Made by a program: the position numbers and the translations under genes | Assembly: GCF_021129235.1 (NCBI RefSeq) | Contig: NZ_JAJOMA010000003.1 | Coordinates: 248,001 to 312,000, forward strand | DNA from: Kineosporia mesophila | GTDB lineage: Bacteria; Actinomycetota; Actinomycetes; Actinomycetales; Kineosporiaceae | Length of the DNA stretch: 64,000 bases | Direction: 5' to 3' | The notes under the pieces: generated by a model | Told to the model about the DNA's origin: nothing | Seen by the model: the letters and a program-made list of their open reading frames with translations, nothing else | The model's database searches: none | Shown: positions 27,872 through 37,498 of the stretch, in pieces | Layout of the letters: every line of letters begins with the position of its first letter | How positions within the stretch are numbered: position 1 is the stretch's first letter

Positions 27872-28507
27872 TCAGGGCTGGAGCACCTTGTCGATGAGGT
27901 AGACGGTCGCGTTGGCGGTCTTCACGCCGCCGCAGATCACGTTCGCACCGTTGACCTTGATGGTGTTGCCCTTGCCGGTCACGTCGAGGTCCTGGCCCTG
28001 CACGCTGACCTGCCGGCCGACCACCTCGGAGGGATCCAGCTCCTCGGCCACCACGTGGTAGGTGAGTACCTTGAGCAGGGCCTGCGGGTTCTTCCTCAGG
28101 TTGTCCATCGTCTTCGTGTCGAGCTGGGCGAAGGCGGTGTCGACCGGCGCGAAGACGGTGTAGTCCTTGCCGTTGAGGGTGTCCCTGAGGTTCACCTTGG
28201 CGTTGAGCTTGCCGGTGAGGGCCTGCGTGAGCGTCTTCAGCATCGGGTTGTGGCTCGCGGCGGTGACGACCGGGTCATTCGCCATGCCCTCCACCGAGCC
28301 CTTCCCGGTGGGCACCTGGGTGACGTAGGCGCTGCAGCCGGGGCCGACCAGGTTGGCCTGCTCCACGGAGAGGTTCGCCGGGGCGGTGGTGGAGGCCGCT
28401 GTCGGGGTGGCGCTCGACGTGCTGTCGCTGCCGCCGCACGCCGCCAGCCCGACGGTCGCCGTGAGCATGGCACCGAGAGCAATCGTCCGGCGGATCTGCG
28501 TGTTCAT
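27872..28507 (-). CDS. Fasciclin-domain lipoprotein (MPT83/MPT70-like)
   Basis: A 211-residue protein; the ATG at 28507 follows GAAGAAGG. The signal peptide ends in the lipobox LAAC (Cys24), then a Ser/Thr/Ala linker and one fasciclin (FAS1) domain: GKDYTVFAPVDTAFAQLD, ALLKVLTYHVV and VYLIDKVLQP. It is a surface lipoprotein, probably adhesive. It lies downstream of rskA and sigK; in M. tuberculosis SigK controls mpt70 and mpt83, which encode proteins of this type, so it is the likely regulon member here. Confidence 0.92.
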   Translation of the reverse strand: MNTQIRRTIALGAMLTATVGLAACGGSDSTSSATPTAASTTAPANLSVEQANLVGPGCSAYVTQVPTGKGSVEGMANDPVVTAASHNPMLKTLTQALTGKLNAKVNLRDTLNGKDYTVFAPVDTAFAQLDTKTMDNLRKNPQALLKVLTYHVVAEELDPSEVVGRQVSVQGQDLDVTGKGNTIKVNGANVICGGVKTANATVYLIDKVLQP

Positions 28508-28631
28508 GGAACGAGCCTTCTTCCCCTGGCGGACATCGATTTCCGGCTCCACCCTCCCCCGGGGGGCAGCCACGCCGGCCAGAGCGACACACCTGGTCGG
28601 GAAATCGTCCGATCGTTGGAGAGAGCAGGAT

Positions 28632-29348
28632 TCAGGACGCGCCGAGCTCCACCACCGGGGTGGTCGTCGGTCGTTCCGATCCCCCCGCCGGCTCGACCGA
28701 CACCGCCAGGCGGACGTCGGTGCTCAGGCCCGTCATGAAGGCGGAACCGTCACCGTCCTGGACGCTGAGGATCCCCCCGGACTGAACCGTCCCGTCCCGC
28801 ATCACCCACATCTGGTACTCGTGGCCGCTGGGGGCGTCGGGCACCCCGCGGGTGGACAGCACGGCTCCGCCGTCGGCCATCACCATCGTGGCCCGGCCAC
28901 CGCCGGACACCTCCCGGGTCGTCTCGATCCGGTCGGGGTCGGTGAGGACGCGGGTGATCCCGGCGGCCGTGGTGCGGGCCTCCTGGGCCAGGCGGTGCTC
29001 GCGCCAGGCCGTCCCGCCGAGCCCCGCCACCCCGGCGATCACGAGCAGGACCGCGGCGGCCCCGGCGAGAAGGCGACCCTGACCGAAACGGCGAGCGGGA
29101 CGTCCACTGCTGGAAGACAATTGCCGGGTACGGCCGATCTCGGACATCACCGCGCTGTGCAGGCGGGCCGGGGCCGGCTCGGCGACCCGGGCGGCCAGGG
29201 AGGCCGTGGCCTCGGAGAACTCCCGCACCTCGAGGGAGCAGGACTCGCAGTCGTGCAAATGCCGCTCGAAGGCACGGCGTTCCAGATCGTCCAGCGCGTC
29301 CAGCGCGTAGGCGGCCGACAACGTGTGCAGATCGTGCAGGTCAGGCAT
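28632..29348 (-). CDS. rskA: RskA-type anti-sigma factor
   Basis: A 238-residue protein. The cytoplasmic N-terminal zinc anti-sigma domain has H30-x3-C34-x2-C37 (HLHDCESC). One membrane segment lies near residues 92-112 (LLAGAAAVLLVIAGVAGLGG), and the extracellular RskA domain contains GHEYQMWVMRDG and a C-terminal SVEPAGGSERPTTTPV, as in M. tuberculosis RskA. It should hold the sigma factor at the membrane until regulated proteolysis releases it. The start overlaps the end of sigK by eight bases. Confidence 0.93.
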   Translation of the reverse strand: MPDLHDLHTLSAAYALDALDDLERRAFERHLHDCESCSLEVREFSEATASLAARVAEPAPARLHSAVMSEIGRTRQLSSSSGRPARRFGQGRLLAGAAAVLLVIAGVAGLGGTAWREHRLAQEARTTAAGITRVLTDPDRIETTREVSGGGRATMVMADGGAVLSTRGVPDAPSGHEYQMWVMRDGTVQSGGILSVQDGDGSAFMTGLSTDVRLAVSVEPAGGSERPTTTPVVELGAS

Positions 29349-29943
29349 CTGAGCCCACCCCCAGGCAGTCGCGCAGACGGATCAGGCCGTCGCGCATCCT
29401 CGTCTTCACCGTGCCCAGCGGGAGCTTGAGCAGGCCGGCCACGTCGGCGTACGAGCGACCGCCGTAATAGGCCAGGGTGACCGTGTCCCGCTGCCGCGGG
29501 GTCAGGCCGTCCAGGCAGTGACGCACGCGCTCGGCGTCGAGCGTGCGTTCCACCTTCTCGACCACCTCGTCGTACTCGCGCTCGTTGCTGCGCGAGGCCA
29601 CCGCCTGGTCCCGGTTGCGCGAAGCCTGGGAGCTGCGCACCCGGTCGACGGCCCGGCGGTGGGTGAGGGTGGCGATCCAGGCGCGGGCGCTGCCCTTGGC
29701 CGCGTCGAAGCGGGCGGCGCTGCGCCAGACCTCGAGCAGCACCTCCTGGGCGACCTCCTCGGCCTGGTGCGGGTCGCGCAGGACCGACCGGGCCAGGCCG
29801 AACACCACGTCGGCCACCCGGGCGTACACCTGCTCGAAGGCGGCCTCGTCACCGCGCCCCACCCGCTCCAGGAGCGCCTCGGTCGTCTCGCCCGGTTCGG
29901 GAACCGAGCTCAGACCGGGCGCGACCTCTTGCCGTCCCACCAT
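29341..29943 (-). CDS. sigK: ECF sigma factor SigK
   Basis: A 200-residue sigma-70 family protein. The ATG at 29943 is chosen because GGGAGG precedes it; an in-frame GTG at 29964 lacks such a site. Region 2 shows VFGLARSVLRDPHQAEEVAQEVLLEVW and region 4 GLTPRQRDTVTLAYYGGRSYADVAGLLKLPLGTVKTRMRDGL. The GTVKTRMRDGLIRLRDCLG tail and the rskA neighbour fit the SigK group. A possible self-regulated promoter lies at 29975-30002. Confidence 0.92.
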   Translation of the reverse strand: MVGRQEVAPGLSSVPEPGETTEALLERVGRGDEAAFEQVYARVADVVFGLARSVLRDPHQAEEVAQEVLLEVWRSAARFDAAKGSARAWIATLTHRRAVDRVRSSQASRNRDQAVASRSNEREYDEVVEKVERTLDAERVRHCLDGLTPRQRDTVTLAYYGGRSYADVAGLLKLPLGTVKTRMRDGLIRLRDCLGVGSDA

Positions 29944-29974
29944 TCGTGCCTCCCAGTTCCGCACTCTGGCGTCA

Positions 29975-30002
29975 GTTCGGAGCGCCCCCGCCCGCGGATT
30001 GG
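29975..30002 (-). promoter_or_regulatory. Possible SigK-type autoregulatory promoter
   Basis: On the minus strand CCAATC (30002-29997), a 16-base spacer and CCGAAC (29980-29975) resemble the CCATCC-N16/17-CCGAAT motif I recall for mycobacterial SigK. Transcription would start near 29968, about 25 bases before the sigK ATG. The match is imperfect and GC-rich DNA gives chance hits. Confidence 0.35.
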
Positions 30003-30010
30003 TGACTCTC

Positions 30011-31090
30011 TCAGAGCCACTTGTTGTGCTTGAACAGGCCCCACAGCCCGGCGCTGATGCCGAAGATCGCGGTGAGGGCGAAGTAGTACCCGTAGTGCCA
30101 GGTCAGCTCGGGCATGTACTGGAAGTTCATCCCGTAGATCCCGGCGATCGCGGTGGGCACCAGGCCGATCGCGGCCCAGGCCGAGATCTTGCGCATGTCC
30201 TCGTTCTGCCGCACCGAGACCTCGTTCTGCGTCACCGACAGCCGGGCCACGTTGGCCTGGAGCACGTCGGACAGCAGGCTGTCCTGGCGCTCGATCTCGT
30301 CGGTGACCCGCATGATGTGGTCGTGCACGTCGCGGAAGTACTGCCGGGCCCTGTCGTCCATGCCGGGCAGTGAGCCGGTCATCAGCTTGAACATCGGCTC
30401 GCCGAGCGGCAGCACGGCGCGGCGGAACTCCAGCACCTCGCGCTTGAGCTTGTAGATGCGCTCGGTGTGGTCGGCCTCCCGCTCGCCGAACACCTGCTGC
30501 TCGATCTCCGCGATGTCGTCGTCGATCGACTGCGCCACCTCGGCGTACTCGTCCACGATCAGGTCGGCCACCCGGTGCAGCACCGCGATCGGGCCGCGCT
30601 CGCTCGACTCCAGCTTCCCGGCGTCCAGTTCCTTACGCACCCGGGTGAGCACGTCGGTCCGGCCGTGCCGCACCGACACCAGGAAGTGCGGGCCGATGAA
30701 GAGCGCGATCTCCTCGACGTCGACGATCTCGTCCTTGTCCACGTACCGCACCGGGCGCAGCACCATGAACCACAGGTCTTCGTACACCTCGAGCTTGGCC
30801 CGCTGGTGGGCGCTGATCGCGTCCTCCACGGCCAGGTCGGGCAGCCGGAACTCCTCGGCCACGTGCAGCACGTCGTCGGCGGACGGGTTCTGCAGGCCGA
30901 TCCAGACGAAACCGTCGGTGCGGCGGGCGGTTTGGGCGGCCTGCTGCATGGGCAGCCGGGTGCTGCGCCGCAGGCCCGGCTCGTAGACCGCGCAGTCGCC
31001 GATCACGTCCTCGACGTTGCGGTGCCGCTGACGACGCGGGATGTCGTCCGTCTGCTCATCCTCCACGGGCCGCCTGTCCCTCGTACTCAT
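30011..31090 (-). CDS. corA: CorA-family Mg2+/Co2+ transporter
   Basis: A 359-residue protein from the ATG at 31090. A large cytoplasmic N-terminal domain and long helix (about residues 40-295) are followed by two C-terminal membrane helices. The pore signature GMNFQ is at about residues 320-324, just after the first helix, and the C-terminus KHNKWL is basic, as expected for the gating region. The family forms pentamers that carry magnesium down its gradient. Genes on both sides are on the same strand but separated by 46-129 bases. Confidence 0.93.
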   Translation of the reverse strand: MSTRDRRPVEDEQTDDIPRRQRHRNVEDVIGDCAVYEPGLRRSTRLPMQQAAQTARRTDGFVWIGLQNPSADDVLHVAEEFRLPDLAVEDAISAHQRAKLEVYEDLWFMVLRPVRYVDKDEIVDVEEIALFIGPHFLVSVRHGRTDVLTRVRKELDAGKLESSERGPIAVLHRVADLIVDEYAEVAQSIDDDIAEIEQQVFGEREADHTERIYKLKREVLEFRRAVLPLGEPMFKLMTGSLPGMDDRARQYFRDVHDHIMRVTDEIERQDSLLSDVLQANVARLSVTQNEVSVRQNEDMRKISAWAAIGLVPTAIAGIYGMNFQYMPELTWHYGYYFALTAIFGISAGLWGLFKHNKWL

Positions 31091-31219
31091 CCACACCGGC
31101 CGCGCCGCGCGCAGGCGCTCCACCGCGAGATCCCGGTTCTGCAACCCACGCGCGAACCAGCGCTGAGGCGTCCTCAATTGAACTCCAGCCCACATACCCG
31201 AACACCGAACCCCGTGAGG

Positions 31220-32707
31220 CTACGGCAATGACCAGGTGTGTACCGGCTCATTCGCGTGCATACCCTCGCAGTAACGCTCGGTCATACGGCGCAGCGCCTC
31301 GGCGCGATCCATCCCGGACGAGCCCCCGGTTCCCTGTTCCAGCCGCTCCACGGCCGCCACCTGCCAGGCCGCGCCGTTCAGGCCGGACTTCACCCGGTCC
31401 TCGATGATGCCCAGGTACCGGTCCACGTCACTGCCCGGGACCCCGGCCGAGGCCAGGCCCTCGGCGGCCATCGGCAGCATCCGCCGCAGCACCAGCTCGT
31501 CCACCCCGGACTGCCCCAGGCCGGGTGTGTACACCGTGGCCTCCAGACCATCCTTCGCACAGGCCAGGAAATTGTCCTCGGCCGCCGCGAACGACATCTT
31601 CGACCAGACGGGCCGGGACTCCTCCATCAGCGTGCGCAGCACCCCGTGGAAGAACGCCGCGTTGGCCACCGTGTCCACCACCGTCGGGCCGGCCGGCAGC
31701 ACCCGGTTCTCCACGCGCACGTGCGGCTCACCGTCGACCACCGCGTAGATCGGCCGGTTCCAGCGGTAGACGGTGCCGTTGTGCAGCCTCAGCTCCTGGA
31801 GCGTGGGGGCGTTGCCGGCGTCGAGCATCGCCACCGGGTCCTCCTCGCTGAGTTCGGGCAGCAGCGAGGGGAAGTACCAGCCGTTCTCGGCGAACAGGTC
31901 GAAGATCGAGGAGATCCACTTCTCCCCGAACCAGACCCGCGGACGCACGCCCTGGTTCTGCAGTTCCTGGGGACGCGTGTCGGTCGCCTGCTTGAAGAGC
32001 TCGATCCGGGTCTCGGCCCAGAGCCGGCGCCCGAAGAAGAACGGCGAGTTCGCGCCCACCGCCAGCTGCGGGCCGGCCAGCACCTGCGCGGCGTTCCAGG
32101 CGCGGGCGAAGTCGTCCGGGTGCACCTGCACGTGCAATTGCACGCTGGTACAGGCGGACTCGGGCGCCAGCGAGTTCGCGAAGGTGGAGAGCCGTTCGGC
32201 GCCGGTGATGTCCAGATGCAGGTTCTCGCCGCGCGCGGCCAGGATCGAGTCGTTGAGGGCCTTGTACCGCGGCGAGGCGGTCATCCACTCCGGATCGCTC
32301 AGGTGCTCGGGCATCGTCGTGGGCAGGATGCCCACCATCACGATGTGCGCGCCGTGCTCGTTCGCGGCGCTCTCGGCCTGGTTCAGCACCTCCCGCAGGC
32401 GGCCCTCCATGCGGGCCAGCTCACCCAGCGGCGAGGGCTCGACGTTCAGCTCGATGTTGTAGGCGCCCAGCTCGGTCTGGAAGTTCGGGTCACCGATCCC
32501 CTCCAGCACCGCGGCGTTCCGCAGCGTCGGCCGGTAGTCGCCGCCGACCAGGTTCAGTTCCATCTCCAGACCGGTCATCGGCCGGTCGTCGTCGAAGTTC
32601 CAGGTCGCCAGGACCCGCTCGAACACATCGAGACAGAGATCCACCTTCTCGCGGTAGCGCTGCCTCTCCTCGGCCGTGTAACGACTCGCGGAGATCTCGT
32701 CACCCAT
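31220..32707 (-). CDS. Glutamate-cysteine ligase family protein (GCS2)
   Basis: About 495 residues from the ATG at 32707; a TTG at 32719 with GGAG at a shorter distance is an alternative. The substrate-binding motifs GLEMELNLVGGDY, TELGAYNIELNVEP, LQLHVQVHPDDF-like SVQLHVQVH and VRVENRVLPAGPT are those of the carboxylate-amine ligase/GCS2 family, here in its roughly 500-residue actinobacterial form. It would form an amide or gamma-glutamyl bond using ATP. Its exact substrate is uncertain, since mycothiol replaces glutathione in most Actinobacteria. Confidence 0.8.
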   Translation of the reverse strand: MGDEISASRYTAEERQRYREKVDLCLDVFERVLATWNFDDDRPMTGLEMELNLVGGDYRPTLRNAAVLEGIGDPNFQTELGAYNIELNVEPSPLGELARMEGRLREVLNQAESAANEHGAHIVMVGILPTTMPEHLSDPEWMTASPRYKALNDSILAARGENLHLDITGAERLSTFANSLAPESACTSVQLHVQVHPDDFARAWNAAQVLAGPQLAVGANSPFFFGRRLWAETRIELFKQATDTRPQELQNQGVRPRVWFGEKWISSIFDLFAENGWYFPSLLPELSEEDPVAMLDAGNAPTLQELRLHNGTVYRWNRPIYAVVDGEPHVRVENRVLPAGPTVVDTVANAAFFHGVLRTLMEESRPVWSKMSFAAAEDNFLACAKDGLEATVYTPGLGQSGVDELVLRRMLPMAAEGLASAGVPGSDVDRYLGIIEDRVKSGLNGAAWQVAAVERLEQGTGGSSGMDRAEALRRMTERYCEGMHANEPVHTWSLP

Positions 32708-32829
32708 ACTCTCGACCAAACCACACTCCAGCCGTGCTGGCGAGAGCAGGTGATCAATGGTGATGCGGCGTCACACCACGCCATGCATGTCCGAGACGCT
32801 CCGTTTTTGTCCGCATTTCCGGAGTGGCG

Positions 32830-34134
32830 ATGACAGAACTGTCGGTGGGCGAGCCTACGGTGTTCGTCGTGCGCATCCTCCACAGCTCCGACTGGCACCT
32901 GGGCCGGTCGTTCCACCGGGTGGATCTGCTGGCCGCGCAGGCGGCCCAGTTCGATCACCTGGTCGAGGTGGTGCGGGCCGAGAAGATCGACGTGGTGCTG
33001 GTCGCGGGCGACATCTACGACCGGGCGCTGCCGGGGGTCGATGCGGTGGCCCTGCTCGACGAGGGCCTGCACCGGCTGATCTCGGCCGGGGCGCAGGTGG
33101 TGCTCTCCAGCGGCAACCACGATTCCTCGCGCCGGCTGGGGTTCAACGCCCGGCTGCTGTCCGCGGCCGGGCTGCACATCCGCACCGACCCGGCCGCCGT
33201 GGGCACGCCCGTGCTGCTGCCCGACGAGCACGGTGAGGTGGCGTTCTACCCGATCCCCTACCTGGAGCCCGCGCTGGCCGCCGGGGCGCTGGGGTCCGAG
33301 CGCAGTCATCCGGGGGTGCTCGGGGCGGCCCTCGACCTGGTCCGGCACGACCTGGCGGCCCGGCCCGGCGTGCGCTCGGTGATCTCCGCGCACGCCTTCG
33401 TGATGGGCGGCGCGGCCTCCGACAGCGAGCGGGAGCTGTCCGTCGGGGGTCTGGGCCAGGTGCCGCTGGGGTTGTTCGACGACATCGACTACGTGGCGCT
33501 GGGGCATCTGCACGGGCGCCAGCAGCTGGCCCGTCCGGTGCGGTACAGCGGCTCCCCGCTGGCGTTCTCGTTCTCCGAGGCGGCGCACGTCAAGGGCAGC
33601 TGGATGGTACATCTGGACGCGGACGGCCTGCGGTCGGTCGAGGAGGTCCCGGCGCCGGTGCCACGGCGGCTGGCCCGGTTGCGCGGTCGCCTCTCCGAGG
33701 TGCTGGGTTCAGAACGCTTTAATGACGACGAGAGCAGCTGGGCCCAGATCACCCTCACCGATCCGCAGCGCCCGGCCGAGCCGATGGAGCAGTTGCGGCG
33801 GCGTTTTCCGCATCTGCTGGAGCTCCGGCTGGAACCGGACCGTTCGGCCGGCGCCGGGCCCGCGTCGTACACCGAGAAGATCGCCGGGCGGCCCGATCTG
33901 GACGTCTGCTGCGGCTTTCTCGAGCACGTCCGCGACCGGCCGGCCACCCCCGCCGAGACGGTGCTGATGCAGCAGGCGCTGGAGGCCGCGCTGATCGAGA
34001 GCATGGAGGGCGTCGCTCCCGGCCCGGCCTACCGTGACCTGGCGGCGATGGCCGCGGAGACGGTGTCCGACGCGGAGCTGCACGCCCTGCTCTCGCCCCG
34101 GGGCAAGGGGCGCCGCCCGGGCCGGTCCGCCTGA
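32830..34134 (+). CDS. sbcD: SbcD exonuclease subunit
   Basis: A 434-residue calcineurin-like nuclease, the Mre11 homologue. The ATG at 32830 follows CCGGAG; the family's usual start would be the GTG at 32869 (VRILHSSDWHLG), so the first 13 residues are uncertain. The metal motifs are complete: DWHLG, GDIYDRA, GNHDSSR, SAHAFV and GHLHGRQ. With SbcC it cleaves hairpins and blocked double-strand ends. The stop and the sbcC start share one base (TGATG). Confidence 0.95.
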   Translation: MTELSVGEPTVFVVRILHSSDWHLGRSFHRVDLLAAQAAQFDHLVEVVRAEKIDVVLVAGDIYDRALPGVDAVALLDEGLHRLISAGAQVVLSSGNHDSSRRLGFNARLLSAAGLHIRTDPAAVGTPVLLPDEHGEVAFYPIPYLEPALAAGALGSERSHPGVLGAALDLVRHDLAARPGVRSVISAHAFVMGGAASDSERELSVGGLGQVPLGLFDDIDYVALGHLHGRQQLARPVRYSGSPLAFSFSEAAHVKGSWMVHLDADGLRSVEEVPAPVPRRLARLRGRLSEVLGSERFNDDESSWAQITLTDPQRPAEPMEQLRRRFPHLLELRLEPDRSAGAGPASYTEKIAGRPDLDVCCGFLEHVRDRPATPAETVLMQQALEAALIESMEGVAPGPAYRDLAAMAAETVSDAELHALLSPRGKGRRPGRSA

Positions 34135-37100
34135 TGCGTCTGCACCGGCTGGAGATCACCGCGTTCGGGCCCTTCTCCGAGCGTCAGAGCATCGACTTCG
34201 ACGAGCTCAGCGACGCCGGGCTGTTCCTGCTGCACGGCCCCACCGGCGCGGGCAAGACCAGTGTGCTCGACGCCATCTGCTTCGCCCTCTACGGCCGGGT
34301 GCCGGGCAGTCGCGGCGCCGGGGCCCGCTACCGCAGCGACCACGCCGACCCGGCCGCGAAGTCCGAGGTGGTGTGCGAGTTCACGGTCTCCGGGCGGCGT
34401 CTGGAGATCACCCGCTCCCCCGAGTGGCAGCGCCCGAAGAAGCGCGGCACCGGCTTCACCCGCGAGCAGGCGCGGGTGGTGGTGCGCGAGCGGGCCGGTG
34501 ACGACTGGGTCGGTCTCACCCATCGCATGGACGAGGCCGGCGACCTGATCGGGCAGCTCATCGGGCTGGGGCCCGACCAGTTCACCAAGCTGGTGCTGCT
34601 GCCCCAGGGCGAGTTCGCGGCGTTCCTGCGGGCCACCGCCGAAGAGCGCCGTCCTCTGCTCCAGAAGCTCTTCGGCACCGACCGTTTCGCCGCCGTCGAG
34701 GGCTGGCTGGGCGAACGGCGGCGCGAGGCGGCGGGTTCGGTGAACGCGGCCCGTGAGGAGACCGTCCGGCTCTTCGCCCGGGCGTCGCAGGCCAGGGTCG
34801 GGCCGTCCGTCCCCGCGGATCCCGCACCCGATCCCGGCGACACCGAAGCCGTCGCCGGACTGGTGCGGGCCTGGGCCCGGCAGGCGCACGGTGAACTACG
34901 CAGTGCCCACACGGCTGTGGGCCGGGCCGAGACCGCCCACGAGAAGGCCCGTCTCGCCAGTGACGCGATCACCGAGCGGGTGCGCCGGCGCGACCGCCGG
35001 CGCGAGCTGGGCACCGAACGTGATCTACTGACCGCGCACGCCCAGGAACAGCACGAGCGCAGGGCCCGCTTACAGGCCGCCGGGCACGCCCCGGTGCTGC
35101 TGCCGTTGCTGGCCGAGCTCGACGCGGCGTCGGCGGAGGTCGAGACCGCCGAATTCCGCGTCGAATCGGCCGCGACCGGGGTCCGCAAGACCGGTGAGGC
35201 CGCGGTGCTGGAGGCCGTTCCGGCCACCCGGCTGGCTCAGCTGCGGGCCGAGCTGGGCGCCCTCTCCACGCTGCTCTCCGCCGAGTTCGAGCTCAAGCGT
35301 CTCGACCACGAGTTCACCACGCGGCACGACCAGGTGACCCGCGCCGAGCAGGAGCGGGCCGTCGCCGAGCGGGCCGGGCTCACGCTGGCCGGGCAGGTCG
35401 AGCAGTTGCTGGCGGCGCGTAACGACAGTGAGGTGCTGGCCTCGTCCGCCGGTGACCGGCAGCGTGACCTGGAGCGCGCCAAGCGGGTGGCCGAGGCCGT
35501 GCTGACCGCGCAGCACCTCGCGCAGGAGCAGAACGCGCTGGAAGACACGCTGCGCGCGGTGATCGATGTGCACCAGGCGGCGGTCTCGGCGCAGCAGGAG
35601 CTCCAGGCGCGGCGCCTGGCCGGGATGGCTGCCGAGCTGGCGGCGGGTCTGGGCCGGCACAACGCGTGCCCGGTGTGCGGGTCGCCAGACCATCCCCGCC
35701 CGGCCCGGCACCACGGCGGCCTGGTGACCGACCAGGAGCAGGAGCGCGCCGCCGAGCGCGAGGCGCAGACCGCGGCCCGCCGGGAGAAGGCGCGCCAGCG
35801 GGTGGAGTCGGGGCGCCAGGAGATGGCCGCGCTGACCGCCATGACCGACGGGGCCGATGCCGAGTCCGCGATGGACGACCTGTCCGCCGCCCAGGCCCGG
35901 CTCACCGAGGCGAACCGGGCGCAGGCGCGGGTGACGCAGCTGAACGACGAACTGGCCGGGTTGCAGGCGGCGCTGGAGGCCGCCCGCTCCCGCATCGAGG
36001 CCGCCACCGACGCCGCCTCCTCCGGCCGGGAAGACCTGGCCGCGCTCGACAGCCGCCGCGACGACCTGCGGGCCCGCCTCGACCAGGCCCGGGGTGAAGA
36101 CGCCGGTCTCCAGGCCCGGCACAACCGCCTGGTCGACGCGGTCGAGACCCTGACCGAGTACGAAGACGCCTCCCGGGCCCTGATCGCGGCGCTCTCCCGC
36201 CTCCAGCGGGCCCGGGCCGCGGCCGACGATGCCTCTGCCGCAGCCGGTTTCCCCCACCGCGAGGCCGCTGCGGCGGCAGCCCTGACCGAGCCCGAGCGCG
36301 AGGAACTGGCCGCGCTGATCACCGACCACGACACCCGGCTGGCCCGGGTCACCGCGCTGCTCGACGAGCTGACGCGGGCGGAACAGGCCGCCGCCGGGCC
36401 CGCCCCGAAACCGCGGCCGGTGAGGAAGCCGCGCCGCAAGAGGCTCACGCAGGACCAGCCCATGCTGGGCCTCTGGGAAGAGACCGGGCCCGGGCTGGAC
36501 ATTCCGGATGCGGCGCGGCCGGAGATCGGGTCATCGCAAGACGGTGAGATTCGCAACGGCGAGCTCGAGGACGTCCGGGTCGGGCGGGGCCGGGAAGGCG
36601 GGGCCGGGAAGGCCGGTGGGAACGGACGGATCGGCCGGACCGGGAAGGCCGTCGCGGCTGGGGACGATGCTCCGGACGGGGTGGGGACCGCCCCGGGAAC
36701 CGGGCGGGCGGGCGTCCCCCATTGGGTCGAGGCCGCCGATCTCGACACCCTGGCCGACGAGCTGACCGAGGCCTTCGCGGCCGCGCGGGCGGCCCACCAG
36801 GCGGCGCAGGAGCGGCACACGCTGGCCACCCGGGCGGCCCGGGCCCTCAGCGGACTGGCCGACGAGCTGGAGCTGCACGCCACCGAGACAGCCCCGTTGC
36901 GCAGCTCTTTCGCCACGCTGGACGCCGTTTCGCGTTGTGTCGAGGGCACCGGTGGGGACAACCAGATGCGGATGCGGCTGAGCGCGTACGTCCTGGCCGC
37001 GCGGCTGGAACAGGTGGCGCAGGCGGCCAGTTCACGGCTGGCGGCGATGTCCGGCGGGCGGTACGAACTCGTGCACACCGACGGCCCCTCGAAGGGCGGC

Positions 37101-37472
37101 GCCCGCTCCGGCCTGGGGCTGGCCGTGGTCGACGGCTGGACCGGGCAGCAGCGCGATCCGGGCACCCTGTCCGGCGGCGAGACGTTCTGTACCTCCTTGG
37201 CCCTGGCCCTCGGTCTGGCCGACGTGGTGCAGGCCGAAGCGGGCGGTGCCACTATCGAGACCCTGCTGGTGGACGAGGGTTTCGGCAGTCTCGACCAGGA
37301 CACCCTGGACGAGGTGATGGACGTGCTCGACGGCCTGCGCAGCGGCGGGCGGGCCGTCGGCCTGGTCAGCCACGTGGCCGACCTGCGCGACCGGATCCCG
37401 GCCCAGCTCGAGGTGGTCAAGACCCGTGCGGGTTCGCATCTACGAGTCGGCGTGGCGGCTGCTGCAATATGA
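34134..37472 (+). CDS. sbcC: SbcC SMC-like ATPase with a low-complexity insertion
   Basis: A 1112-residue Rad50 homologue. Walker A GPTGAGKTS lies near residue 38, then a long coiled coil to the zinc hook CPVC (Cys512, Cys515), a returning coiled coil, and at the C-terminus the signature TLSGGETFCTSLALALGLADV with Walker B TLLVDEGFGSLDQDTLDEV. Residues about 755-865 interrupt the returning coil with a basic Pro/Lys/Arg segment (PRPVRKPRRKR) and a Gly-rich stretch, not expected in SbcC. The head domains are intact, so the protein should be functional with sbcD. Confidence 0.94.
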   Translation: MRLHRLEITAFGPFSERQSIDFDELSDAGLFLLHGPTGAGKTSVLDAICFALYGRVPGSRGAGARYRSDHADPAAKSEVVCEFTVSGRRLEITRSPEWQRPKKRGTGFTREQARVVVRERAGDDWVGLTHRMDEAGDLIGQLIGLGPDQFTKLVLLPQGEFAAFLRATAEERRPLLQKLFGTDRFAAVEGWLGERRREAAGSVNAAREETVRLFARASQARVGPSVPADPAPDPGDTEAVAGLVRAWARQAHGELRSAHTAVGRAETAHEKARLASDAITERVRRRDRRRELGTERDLLTAHAQEQHERRARLQAAGHAPVLLPLLAELDAASAEVETAEFRVESAATGVRKTGEAAVLEAVPATRLAQLRAELGALSTLLSAEFELKRLDHEFTTRHDQVTRAEQERAVAERAGLTLAGQVEQLLAARNDSEVLASSAGDRQRDLERAKRVAEAVLTAQHLAQEQNALEDTLRAVIDVHQAAVSAQQELQARRLAGMAAELAAGLGRHNACPVCGSPDHPRPARHHGGLVTDQEQERAAEREAQTAARREKARQRVESGRQEMAALTAMTDGADAESAMDDLSAAQARLTEANRAQARVTQLNDELAGLQAALEAARSRIEAATDAASSGREDLAALDSRRDDLRARLDQARGEDAGLQARHNRLVDAVETLTEYEDASRALIAALSRLQRARAAADDASAAAGFPHREAAAAAALTEPEREELAALITDHDTRLARVTALLDELTRAEQAAAGPAPKPRPVRKPRRKRLTQDQPMLGLWEETGPGLDIPDAARPEIGSSQDGEIRNGELEDVRVGRGREGGAGKAGGNGRIGRTGKAVAAGDDAPDGVGTAPGTGRAGVPHWVEAADLDTLADELTEAFAAARAAHQAAQERHTLATRAARALSGLADELELHATETAPLRSSFATLDAVSRCVEGTGGDNQMRMRLSAYVLAARLEQVAQAASSRLAAMSGGRYELVHTDGPSKGGARSGLGLAVVDGWTGQQRDPGTLSGGETFCTSLALALGLADVVQAEAGGATIETLLVDEGFGSLDQDTLDEVMDVLDGLRSGGRAVGLVSHVADLRDRIPAQLEVVKTRAGSHLRVGVAAAAI

Positions 37473-37498
37473 TGTAGCGACCTAAAATCCTTGCCATA

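Noticed and set aside
31238-32833. 531-codon plus-strand frame over the GCS2-family gene
   Set aside because: It is antisense to a recognisable enzyme, with a His/Arg/Gln-rich product and no domain.
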